Part shown: positions 1 to 5,493 of the stretch, piece after piece
How positions within the stretch are numbered: position 1 is the first letter of the stretch
How the letters are laid out: every line of letters begins with the position of its first letter
Assembly: GCA_005239945.1 (NCBI GenBank)
Contig: SBAY01000297.1
Coordinates: forward strand, 1-5,795
Direction of reading: 5' to 3'
Length of the DNA: 5,795 nucleotides
DNA from: Nitrospira sp.
GTDB lineage: Bacteria > UBA9089 > CG2-30-40-21 > SBAY01
Position numbers and translations under genes: made by a program
Notes under the pieces: model-generated
What the model was told of the DNA's origin: nothing
The model's database searches: none
The model's input: the letters and a program-made list of their open reading frames with translations, nothing else

Positions 1-11
1 GTATTACCGAA

Positions 12-44
12 GAGCCGTGTGAGGGAAAACCTCAAGCACGGTTC
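12..44 (+). ncRNA. Group II intron domain V
   Basis: This is the catalytic hairpin of the intron ribozyme. The lower helix pairs 12-19 (GAGCCGTG) with 37-44 (CACGGTTC), eight pairs including the usual G-U. A two-base bulge (AG, 35-36) sits on the 3' side. The upper helix pairs 20-24 (TGAGG) with 30-34 (CCTCA) around a GAAAA loop. The AGC catalytic triad is at 13-15. At 33 nt it is one base shorter than the usual 34-nt form, which may be natural variation or slight decay. All the hallmark parts are present, so the call is strong. Confidence 0.92.
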
Positions 45-47
45 TGT

Positions 48-93
48 GAGGGGCATTAAGCAATTAAAAGGAGGTTGTTGAATATGTCTACTC
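48..93 (+). ncRNA. Predicted group II intron domain VI with branch-point A
   Basis: A stem can be drawn directly after domain V. Bases 48-50 (GAG) pair with 91-93 (CTC). A90 is left bulged and is flanked by a G51-T89 wobble. Bases 51-54 (GGGC) pair with 86-89 (GTCT). Above that lies a weaker arm, 55-63 with 75-83, interrupted by one mismatch and a small bulge at 84-85. The terminal loop at 64-74 contains AAAAGGAGG. A bulged A next to a G-U pair about seven bases from the intron end is the classic domain VI branch point. The distal arm is weak and could be drawn otherwise. The start codon ATG (84-86) of the SPOR gene lies in the 3' strand of this stem. Confidence 0.65.
66..74 (+). promoter_or_regulatory. 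Ribosome-binding site of the SPOR gene, in the domain VI loop
   Basis: AAAAGGAGG is a near-perfect Shine-Dalgarno site with nine bases before the ATG at 84. This decides the start: the in-frame TTG at 75 touches the site and is too close to be used. The site lies in the predicted terminal loop of intron domain VI, so it would be exposed even when the intron RNA is folded, while the ATG would be partly paired. Confidence 0.8.
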
Positions 94-977
94 GACGGGA
101 AAAAACAGGTGCACAGGAACATACCATTATTATTGGAACGATTTTAGGCAGTATTCTGGTTTTTGTTTTGGGTTTCTTTTTAGGTCGGGCATGGGTAATG
201 ATGCCTCAGGAAAAAATGGTTCAGGTTAAAAAGGAGGTTGCTTCTCCGGTAATAGTTGAGCCGGAACCAGAGGGTGAGGACTTTGAAGATACCTTAGCCA
301 AACTTAAACAAAAAAAGATAATGGAAGAAGAGATGAAAATAAAAGAGACAGAATCAGAGCTTAAAAGAATTCAAAAGGAAAAAAGACAACGAGAAGAAGA
401 AATGAAATTAGCTATCTTGTTGGAGGAAAAGAAAAAACAACAAGAACAAGAAAAAATAAAATTGGCTCAGGCAAGAAAGGAAAGGGAACGATTACAAGCC
501 CTTCAACTTGCTCAACGAATGGAGAAGGAATTAGCTGAGAAGAAAAAGATAGAGGAAAAGGAAAAGGAAGAAATCAGGCTAAAAGAATTAGCCAGAAAAA
601 AGGAGGTATCACCTCGAGCTGAGGCTAAGAAGGTAGGACAGGATTTTCAGTCCTCTGGGCAAAAAACTAAAGAAAAACCAAAGGAAGAAAAAATAACTGA
701 AAGTGATATCTCTTCTCAAACCCCGCCAGTACCATCAGAAGAAAAATATACTATTCAACTACAGTCTTCACGAGACAAACAAAAGGTTGAAGAATTACTT
801 ATAGAGTTAAGAAATCGGGGATATGCCGCCTATGTCATCCAGGCAGACCTTAAAGAAAAGGGTATCTGGTACAGAATTAGACTTGGTAAATACGATACCC
901 GGGAAGAGGCTATACAAGATGCAGAAAGATTAAAAAATACAGGGGTATTCAGCAGTTATTTGATAACGAAGAGATAG
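84..977 (+). CDS. SPOR-domain membrane protein with long coiled coil
   Basis: A 297-residue protein read from the ATG at 84. Residues 1-13 are short and charged. Residues 14-36 form one hydrophobic membrane helix containing small-residue GTILGS and GFFLG motifs. Residues 62-175 are almost all Glu, Lys, Arg, Gln and Leu and should form a long coiled coil. Residues 176-219 are a polar linker, and residues 220-297 form a SPOR domain starting YTIQLQSS, with GYAAYVI and a central WYRIRLGKY strand. SPOR domains bind glycan strands stripped of stem peptides at the division septum. The protein would therefore be an inner-membrane anchor with its coiled coil and SPOR domain outside, in the manner of FtsN or DedD, though the coiled coil is unusual and it is not recognised as either. 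The first four codons lie inside the predicted intron end, so the native N-terminus may differ. The membrane helix and all later domains are encoded after the splice site. Confidence 0.85.
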   Translation: MSTRREKTGAQEHTIIIGTILGSILVFVLGFFLGRAWVMMPQEKMVQVKKEVASPVIVEPEPEGEDFEDTLAKLKQKKIMEEEMKIKETESELKRIQKEKRQREEEMKLAILLEEKKKQQEQEKIKLAQARKERERLQALQLAQRMEKELAEKKKIEEKEKEEIRLKELARKKEVSPRAEAKKVGQDFQSSGQKTKEKPKEEKITESDISSQTPPVPSEEKYTIQLQSSRDKQKVEELLIELRNRGYAAYVIQADLKEKGIWYRIRLGKYDTREEAIQDAERLKNTGVFSSYLITKR

Positions 978-997
978 GGTAGGAAGGTTGAAGGGAA

Positions 998-1043
998 GAA
1001 GGCTAAAGGTAGGAAGGTATAATTTTTTCTACCTTCCGCCTTC
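998..1043 (+). repeat. Purine/pyrimidine hairpin between SPOR gene and cobA-hemD
   Basis: GGAAGGTA (1012-1019) pairs with TACCTTCC (1030-1037), and GAAGGC (998-1003) pairs with GCCTTC (1038-1043). This gives a 14-bp stem with an eight-base bulge and a ten-base loop. The left arm is part of a purine-rich run with GGTAGGAAGGT present twice (from 979 and from 1009). The T-run lies in the loop, not after the stem, so this is not a standard intrinsic terminator. It looks like a member of an intergenic inverted-repeat class. Confidence 0.6.
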
Positions 1044-1058
1044 CCCAATATATTGGGG
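1043..1058 (+). promoter_or_regulatory. Perfect 16-base palindrome over the cobA-hemD ribosome-binding site
   Basis: CCCCAATATATTGGGG is its own reverse complement. As RNA it would form six pairs around a TATA loop. The GGGG arm is the start of GGGGTG (1055-1060), the only Shine-Dalgarno-like run before the ATG at 1071, with ten bases between. It could mask the ribosome-binding site, or as DNA act as an operator for a dimeric regulator. The symmetry is directly visible; the function is inference. Confidence 0.5.
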
Positions 1059-1070
1059 TGCTAGATAAAA

Positions 1071-2573
1071 ATGAGGGAAAAAGTCTATTTAGTCGGAGCA
1101 GGACCTGGAGATACAGGGCTTTTGACCCTAAAGGCAGTTGAGTGTCTTAAAAAGGCACACACAATAATTTATGACGCCTTAGTCAATCCTAAAATCCTTC
1201 TTTTTGCTAATGAGGAGGCAGAAAAGATATATGTAGGAAAGAAGGCAGGTAAGCATACCCTACCCCAATCAGAAATCAATCAGCTACTGACAGACAAGGC
1301 AAAGGAAGGTAAAATAGTTGTCAGATTAAAGGGAGGAGACCCATTTGTCTTTGGCCGGGGAGGAGAAGAGGCAGAATTTTTAGCAGAAAAGGGAATAGAA
1401 TTCGAAGTAGTCCCTGGCATTAGCTCAGCCATAGCCGTGCCTGTTTATGCAGGCATTCCTTTAACCCACCGAAAATATACCTCTACCTTAACCATCGTCA
1501 CCGGACACGAGGATGTATCTAAGAACAAATCCGATTTACCTTGGCAAAAAATAGCTGAATTGGGTGGCACAATCGTTATCCTCATGGGTGTCTCAAACCT
1601 AACTCAGATTGTCAGGGAATTGGTCAATAACGGATTAAATGGGCAAACACCGGTGGCAGTCATTTCTTGGGGAACGCTGTTGGAACAGGAAACAGTAGTA
1701 GGTACTTTAAGTGATATTGAAGAAAAGGCGGTCAGGCTCAACCCACCGGCCGTAATTGTCATCGGTGAGGTAGTCAATCTGCAGCAAAAACTTAACTGGT
1801 TTGAGCAAAAACCGTTATTTGGCAAGAGAATTTTAGTCACCCGCTCAAGAGAACAGGCAAGCAAATTAACTGAATTATTGAAGGAATATGGTGCCGCGGT
1901 CATAGAATTCCCGGTGATTAAGATTGTCCCTCCTGCAAACTTTAAAAAATTGGATAGGGCAATCAACAAAATAACGGATTATGATTGGCTCATTTTTACC
2001 AGTTCTAATGGGGTTAAGTATTTCTTTAACCGATTAAAGGAAATTGGGCAGGACATCCGCCAGTTAAAAGGAATAAGGATAGCGGCAATTGGCCCTGAAA
2101 CTAAGAAGGTGTTGGAAGATTTAGGGCTTTTGGTTGACTTTCAGCCGGAACAAGAATTTACTCAGGAAGGGTTGCTCGAGGGCTTTAAAAAATTTGAGGC
2201 AAAAAGGGTTCTTGTTCCAAGAAGCGCTTCTGCACGAGCGGTGTTAATCAAAAGGTTAAAACAATTGGGTGCAGAGGTAGATGAAGTGACCGTATATCGG
2301 ACAATAAATGAGGAAAGCAACAAGGCTCATTTAAAGGAGTTATTGTCGCGGGAAGCTATTGATATTATCACCTTTACAAGTTCATCAACCGTTACTAATT
2401 TTTGTCGTCTATTTAAAGAGGAGGAACGGGCTCGCCTTTTAAATAAAGTAAAGTTCGCCTGTATCGGTCCTATAACGGCCAAAACAGCACAGGAGATGGG
2501 ACTAAAACCAGACATTACCGCTAAGGAATATACGATTGCTGGCTTAGTTGAAGCAATTATAAGCGAGTTGTAG
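1071..2573 (+). CDS. cobA-hemD: Bifunctional uroporphyrinogen-III C-methyltransferase / uroporphyrinogen-III synthase
   Basis: A 500-residue fusion of two consecutive enzymes of tetrapyrrole synthesis. Residues 1-240 are the SAM-dependent methyltransferase (SUMT). They contain the N-terminal VGAGPGD motif (8-14), the VVRLKGGDPFVFGRGGEE block (83-100), VVPGISSAIAVP (113-124), AGIPLTHR, LMGVSNL (171-177) and TPVAVISWGT (193-202). Residues 250-498 are the HemD synthase, with the typical opening KRILVTRSREQA, FTSSNGV (309-315), IAAIGPET, FTSSSTVTNF (435-444), CIGPITAKTA and the C-terminal EYTIAGLVEAI. HemD closes hydroxymethylbilane to uroporphyrinogen III and SUMT methylates it at C2 and C7 to precorrin-2, feeding siroheme, cobalamin or the siroheme-dependent haem route. 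The enzyme is cytoplasmic. Length is normal for the fusion and all the family motifs looked for are present. No other hem or cob gene is in the window. The Shine-Dalgarno is modest and may be masked by the upstream palindrome. Confidence 0.95.
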   Translation: MREKVYLVGAGPGDTGLLTLKAVECLKKAHTIIYDALVNPKILLFANEEAEKIYVGKKAGKHTLPQSEINQLLTDKAKEGKIVVRLKGGDPFVFGRGGEEAEFLAEKGIEFEVVPGISSAIAVPVYAGIPLTHRKYTSTLTIVTGHEDVSKNKSDLPWQKIAELGGTIVILMGVSNLTQIVRELVNNGLNGQTPVAVISWGTLLEQETVVGTLSDIEEKAVRLNPPAVIVIGEVVNLQQKLNWFEQKPLFGKRILVTRSREQASKLTELLKEYGAAVIEFPVIKIVPPANFKKLDRAINKITDYDWLIFTSSNGVKYFFNRLKEIGQDIRQLKGIRIAAIGPETKKVLEDLGLLVDFQPEQEFTQEGLLEGFKKFEAKRVLVPRSASARAVLIKRLKQLGAEVDEVTVYRTINEESNKAHLKELLSREAIDIITFTSSSTVTNFCRLFKEEERARLLNKVKFACIGPITAKTAQEMGLKPDITAKEYTIAGLVEAIISEL

Positions 2574-2588
2574 ATAGCTTGTGGATTT

Positions 2589-2602
2589 AATGCTTTAGCA
2601 TT
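2589..2602. repeat. Short palindromic hairpin after cobA-hemD
   Basis: AATGC and GCATT flank a four-base TTTA loop, 15 bases after the cobA-hemD stop. The stem is only five AT-rich pairs and is not followed by a T-run, so it is at best a weak 3' hairpin and not a convincing terminator. Confidence 0.25.
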
Positions 2603-2624
2603 TCATCCTCTTGCTTCTAATGAA

Positions 2625-2661
2625 ACCCTAAAATAGTGTCATATGGCACAACATAAAGGGT
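2625..2661. repeat. Nested palindrome
   Basis: An inner 14-base near-palindrome, GTGTCATATGGCAC (2636-2649), has one imperfect pair around a CATATG core. It is enclosed by an outer ACCCT (2625-2629) / AGGGT (2657-2661) inverted pair with short AT-rich spacers on each side. It could be an operator-like site, a cruciform or the end of a lost element. No adjacent regulator gene supports a choice. Confidence 0.35.
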
Positions 2662-2683
2662 AAAATCCGGCAAGGGAATATGG

Positions 2684-2774
2684 AAGGAGAAAGGGAGAGA
2701 ATATCGAGAACTGGGGAAAAGAAAAGGATGAATAAGAGTTTTTTCCCAATTCTCCCTTTTCTTCGTTTCTCCTT
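2684..2774. repeat. Imperfect inverted repeat of about 90 bases
   Basis: The outer arms AAGGAGAAA (2684-2692) and TTTCTCCTT (2766-2774) match perfectly. Inner arms 2706-2721 and 2739-2754 pair with one mismatch (C2711/A2749) and two wobbles, leaving a loop of about 17 bases. The purine-rich left half and pyrimidine-rich right half resemble the hairpin at 998-1043 in style, though not in exact sequence. It holds no open frame. It could be a small non-autonomous repeat or an mRNA 3' hairpin of cobA-hemD. Confidence 0.5.
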
Positions 2775-2827
2775 ACTTACACAAGTTTCAGATGGCTAAA
2801 GTGTTACAAAAAACCTAAGGAATAATC

Positions 2828-2978
2828 ATGGAAACAGTAGAAATCTTAAAAAATATTATCGGCAAGAGAAGGCAAGGTAAATGTCCAGGTTGAAACCAAT
2901 GTTAAGCTTAAAGATTTAAGGAATGACGCAGAAGGAGGTGTTAAACAAGGTTTGTCGATTAGTTTTTTAAAGGGGTGA
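2828..2978 (+). pseudogene. Frameshifted gene-start relic, possibly of an AlbA_2/Schlafen-type protein
   Basis: An ATG at 2828 follows TAAGGA (2816-2821) at good spacing and opens a peptide METVEILKNIIGK, which stops after 21 residues. Near 2868 the reading can move one frame and continue as EGKVNVQVETNVKLKDL and onward to a TGA at 2976. The joined reading resembles the start of ATP-binding AlbA_2/Schlafen-like proteins, which commonly open with a Met-Glu-x-hydrophobic-Glu-Ile-Leu helix and a charged Lys-Val-x-Phe-Lys strand. That likeness is from memory and weak. The firm observations are a good ribosome-binding site, a start codon, and a protein-like reading broken by a frameshift. The rest of such a gene is absent. 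It may be chance. Confidence 0.3.
2932..2940 (+). promoter_or_regulatory. Strong orphan Shine-Dalgarno site
   Basis: AAGGAGGTG is as good a ribosome-binding site as any in the window, but the only starts after it lead to peptides of about ten residues or fewer (a GTG frame at 2938 and a TTG frame near 2952). It may be left over from a deleted gene or act as a standby site before the TPR gene. Confidence 0.3.
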
Positions 2979-3011
2979 ATTTAGTGTTGTGTTTGCGGAA
3001 TTACCATTAAA

Positions 3012-3019
3012 GAGGAGGT
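3012..3019 (+). promoter_or_regulatory. Ribosome-binding site of the TPR gene, supporting a TTG start
   Basis: GAGGAGGT lies 10-11 bases before the TTG at 3030. No in-frame ATG occurs for about fifty codons, and a later start would delete the first membrane helix, so TTG is preferred. An in-frame ATT at 3024 is closer to the site but is a rare start. A second TTG at 3025 is out of frame and soon reaches a stop. Confidence 0.65.
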
Positions 3020-3029
3020 TTTTATTGAA

Positions 3030-5264
3030 TTGCGAAGTTGGTTAGGTAGACATGGGAATAAAATAAAAATTGGAGTTTTAGTAGAAGTTTTAGTATCAGT
3101 ATTAGCAATAGGTATAAGCTGGCTCTTTAATTGGTTATTAGGAGTTAAGGATATACTGATAGAAATCTTTTCTTATTCCATGTTGCTCAATCTCTCTGTC
3201 ATCGCCATTTTAATAACTGTTTTAATTGTTTCAATGTTTTTCCTGATATTCAAAAGGAAGGTTATAAATAAAGTGGGCTATACCTTCTTTAGCTTCATCC
3301 TGATTTTACCTATCCTTCTTGCAATATTGATTTCCTTTCCTACTTGTCACCTTTATAAGATCTCAGACAAGTCAGTGGTAGTTGTGGCAGAATTTGATGA
3401 TATAAAGGTAACAAAGGAAAAAGCAGATATTAGAAAAAGAATATGTGAAACTTTAGAAGCAAAAAAGGAAAAAGAGGGTATATCCACACTTATTATCCAA
3501 AAGGCTCCAAAAGTTATTCAAGACAAAAAAGAAGCGAAGAGAACAGGAAATAAAGAAAAAGCAAAAACTGTTATCGTTATCTGGGGATGGTATGATGATT
3601 ATGGAATTCATGCTAATTTTAAAATTGTACGGGCACCTAATGAAGAAATAAAAGGAATTTCTACATCTGTCGAAAAAGAAAGAGAACCTACAATTAGTGG
3701 ACACAACAGAGAATTTTCCTTATATATACGAAGAGATTTACCGCAAATTATGGCTTATTTAACTGGCTGCACTATTGGAATGGTTTATTACTTTGGTGGA
3801 GATTATAAAAATGCTATTAACCAAATTGGACCTTCACTTGAACATCTTTTACCCTATATGAAATCTCCTGCCCTTCATTTTTATTTAGCAAATGCATATT
3901 ATTATCAAGGAGATATGAAATCAGCAGAAGAGAACTACATAAAAGCGATGCAAATTAATCAAGCATTAGATCCAGATGCGTTAAATAAGCTTGGGGTAGT
4001 TTGCTACAAACAAGGACAGATTGAGAAGGCGATAAGTTGTTTTAATACAGCCATAAAGATTAATCGTGAATATGTTGATGCGTGGTATAATCTTGGAGTG
4101 GTCTATAAAAAGCAAGGACAGATTGAGAGGGCAATCGAATACTACAACACAGCCATCCAGATAAATCCCAAAGAGATTAGGGCTTTGGATAATCTTGCAA
4201 TAATTTATGAAGAACAAGGGAAGATAGAAAAAGCTCTTGAGTATTCTACGAAAAGCATTAGTATTGATCCTAATAATGCTAATGGATGGAATAATTGTGG
4301 TCACCTTTATGAACGCAAAAGACAGTTTAAGGAAGCTATCACATGTTTCAAAAAAGCCATAAAGATTAATCCAAAGTATGTTGAGGCATACTATAACCTT
4401 GGCGTAGTATACGAATATAACGCGCAAGGGAAAAGATATGAATCTGGTGCCCGATTAAATGAGGCTATCAAGCATTATGAAAAGGCACTTCGGATTGACC
4501 CAAAGTATGCTCTCGCACAGTATAATCTTGGATGGATTTACATAAAACAAAATCAGATTAAAAATGCCCTCCTCTGTTTTAACGAAATCACTAAGATTAA
4601 TCCGAAAGATGCTAAAGCATGGCTTGCCCTCGGAGTAATTTATCAAGAATGTGGAAAGATTGAAGAGTCTAATAAATGTTTTAAAGAAGCACTTAAAATT
4701 AATTCAGAAGATGTGGAGGCGTTAAGTTATCTTGGCAGAAATTATGGATTTTATGAACAGTTTGAAAAAGCAATCAAATGTCTCAATAAGACCATTCAAA
4801 TAAATCCTGAATATGCTGAGGCATGGTGTAATCTTGGGTGGAGTTATGAAAGGCATGGGTACCCTGAAAAAGCAATCGAATGCTATAACAAAAGCATCGA
4901 GTTAAATTCTAAACTTGGAATGGCGCATTTTAACTACGCCAAACTGCTTTATTGGAAAGGGAATGAGAAATATTTGGAGCATGTTCAAAAGGCTATGCAC
5001 TATCTCAAAAAAGAAATTGAAACGATTAGGAATCCTTCATATAAGGCAAATTGGTATGAATGTTTAGGCATTAGCTGTCTGTGGTTGGGAGATAAAACTG
5101 AGGCAAAGGTTTTTTTTACTAAAGCTATTAAGACAGCTAAGACGGTGAAGAAAGAGATAAAAATATATTCAGAGAAGATGAATAAATATGTAAACAAGGA
5201 GACGTTTATTAGAGGATGCAAGGAGTACATAGAATTGAAGGTAAACATTAATAGGAGAAAATAG
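3030..5264 (+). CDS. Membrane-anchored tetratricopeptide-repeat protein with N-terminal alpha/beta domain
   Basis: A 744-residue protein. Residues 1-13 are basic. Hydrophobic helices lie near 14-38, 51-74 and 82-104, and the basic KRKVINK between helices 2 and 3 fits a cytoplasmic loop. This places the rest of the protein outside the cytoplasm. Residues 115-235 form an alpha/beta region starting with the strand VVVVAEFDD, then an amphipathic Lys/Glu-rich helix and a TVIVIWGWYDD strand. Its pattern resembles TolB/FlgO-like domains seen before TPR arrays, but this is tentative. Residues 281-630 hold about ten 34-residue TPR units with the W/Y-x-x-L-G-x-x-Y, G-x-x-x-x-A and I-N-P signatures. One unit (452-493) has an insert of about eight residues. 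One or two degenerate units follow (631-706), then a basic tail. TPR arrays bind other proteins, so a scaffold or assembly role at the membrane is likely, but no partner gene is nearby and the function is unknown. Coding is AT-rich like the surroundings. Confidence 0.8.
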   Translation: MRSWLGRHGNKIKIGVLVEVLVSVLAIGISWLFNWLLGVKDILIEIFSYSMLLNLSVIAILITVLIVSMFFLIFKRKVINKVGYTFFSFILILPILLAILISFPTCHLYKISDKSVVVVAEFDDIKVTKEKADIRKRICETLEAKKEKEGISTLIIQKAPKVIQDKKEAKRTGNKEKAKTVIVIWGWYDDYGIHANFKIVRAPNEEIKGISTSVEKEREPTISGHNREFSLYIRRDLPQIMAYLTGCTIGMVYYFGGDYKNAINQIGPSLEHLLPYMKSPALHFYLANAYYYQGDMKSAEENYIKAMQINQALDPDALNKLGVVCYKQGQIEKAISCFNTAIKINREYVDAWYNLGVVYKKQGQIERAIEYYNTAIQINPKEIRALDNLAIIYEEQGKIEKALEYSTKSISIDPNNANGWNNCGHLYERKRQFKEAITCFKKAIKINPKYVEAYYNLGVVYEYNAQGKRYESGARLNEAIKHYEKALRIDPKYALAQYNLGWIYIKQNQIKNALLCFNEITKINPKDAKAWLALGVIYQECGKIEESNKCFKEALKINSEDVEALSYLGRNYGFYEQFEKAIKCLNKTIQINPEYAEAWCNLGWSYERHGYPEKAIECYNKSIELNSKLGMAHFNYAKLLYWKGNEKYLEHVQKAMHYLKKEIETIRNPSYKANWYECLGISCLWLGDKTEAKVFFTKAIKTAKTVKKEIKIYSEKMNKYVNKETFIRGCKEYIELKVNINRRK
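4011..4128 (+). repeat. Near-identical DNA copies within neighbouring TPR units
   Basis: The 16-mer CAAGGACAGATTGAGA occurs at 4011-4026 and again at 4113-4128, exactly 102 bases (34 codons, one TPR unit) apart. Both encode the same QGQIE-type turn. DNA-level identity suggests the repeat number changed by recent duplication or is still exchanged by recombination. Confidence 0.6.
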
Positions 5265-5493
5265 GGATAGCAGAAATATAGAGAGTGCAATAGGGGACGG
5301 TGGTGCAGAAAGTGCTTAACAGAAAATATAGCCAGTTTGCAAAGCACTACCGGTTAATGGAGGACGAAGTTAACTTAATAACTTAACAAGAGTAATAGCG
5401 TTCGTTATTGAGTTTATTGATTTATTTATATCCAAGAGTCGCAGGCTCATACGAGAGAAAAGTTGAATTGCTTGACAGGGGAGTAGAAGATAG
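5265..5493. other. Gene-free spacer after the TPR gene
   Basis: No frame with a start and ribosome-binding site is visible. An inverted pair AGTGCTT (5311-5317) / AAGCACT (5342-5348) has a 24-base loop and no T-run after it. GGGGACGGTG (5293-5302) resembles motifs seen near REP-type transposase repeats, but only one copy is here. Around 5370-5388 the AACTTAA heptamer is present twice with one base between. No terminator is recognisable for the TPR gene. Confidence 0.4.

Larger units (their letters stand above)
1..96 (+). mobile_element. 3' end of a group II intron (domains V and VI)
   Basis: Group II introns are self-splicing retroelements whose last two RNA domains are the catalytic domain V and the branch-point domain VI. 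Both can be drawn here in the right order and spacing. Domain V is at 12-44, with a three-base linker, then domain VI at 48-93. The predicted intron end is at 96 in GAC, which fits the usual final A-pyrimidine. The body of the intron, with any reverse transcriptase/maturase gene, would lie upstream outside the window, so it cannot be told whether this is a full element or a 3' remnant. The unusual point is that the predicted end lies inside the coding frame of the SPOR gene. Identity as group II intron sequence is firm; the exact 3' boundary is inference. Confidence 0.85.

Noticed and set aside
75..83. TTG at 75 as the start of the SPOR gene
   Set aside because: It directly abuts the AGGAGG at 69-74, leaving no spacing; the ATG at 84 is correctly placed.
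1018..1023. TATAAT resembling a -10 promoter box before cobA-hemD
   Set aside because: No -35 element stands 16-18 bases upstream, and the hexamer lies at the stem/loop edge of the hairpin at 998-1043.
998..1043. Intrinsic terminator for the SPOR gene
   Set aside because: The T-run is in the loop, and no T-run follows the stem on either strand.
1604..2515. Minus-strand open frames opposite cobA-hemD
   Set aside because: The + strand frame is a complete, motif-rich enzyme; the opposite frames have no recognisable domain or ribosome-binding site.
5293..5302. REP/transposase-associated GGGGACGG motif
   Set aside because: Only one copy is present, with no inverted partner and no transposase gene nearby.
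3453..5347. Open frames on the minus strand opposite the TPR gene
   Set aside because: They have Phe/Ile/Tyr-rich compositions expected from the complement of Lys/Glu/Asn-rich coding DNA, lack ribosome-binding sites, and match no family.
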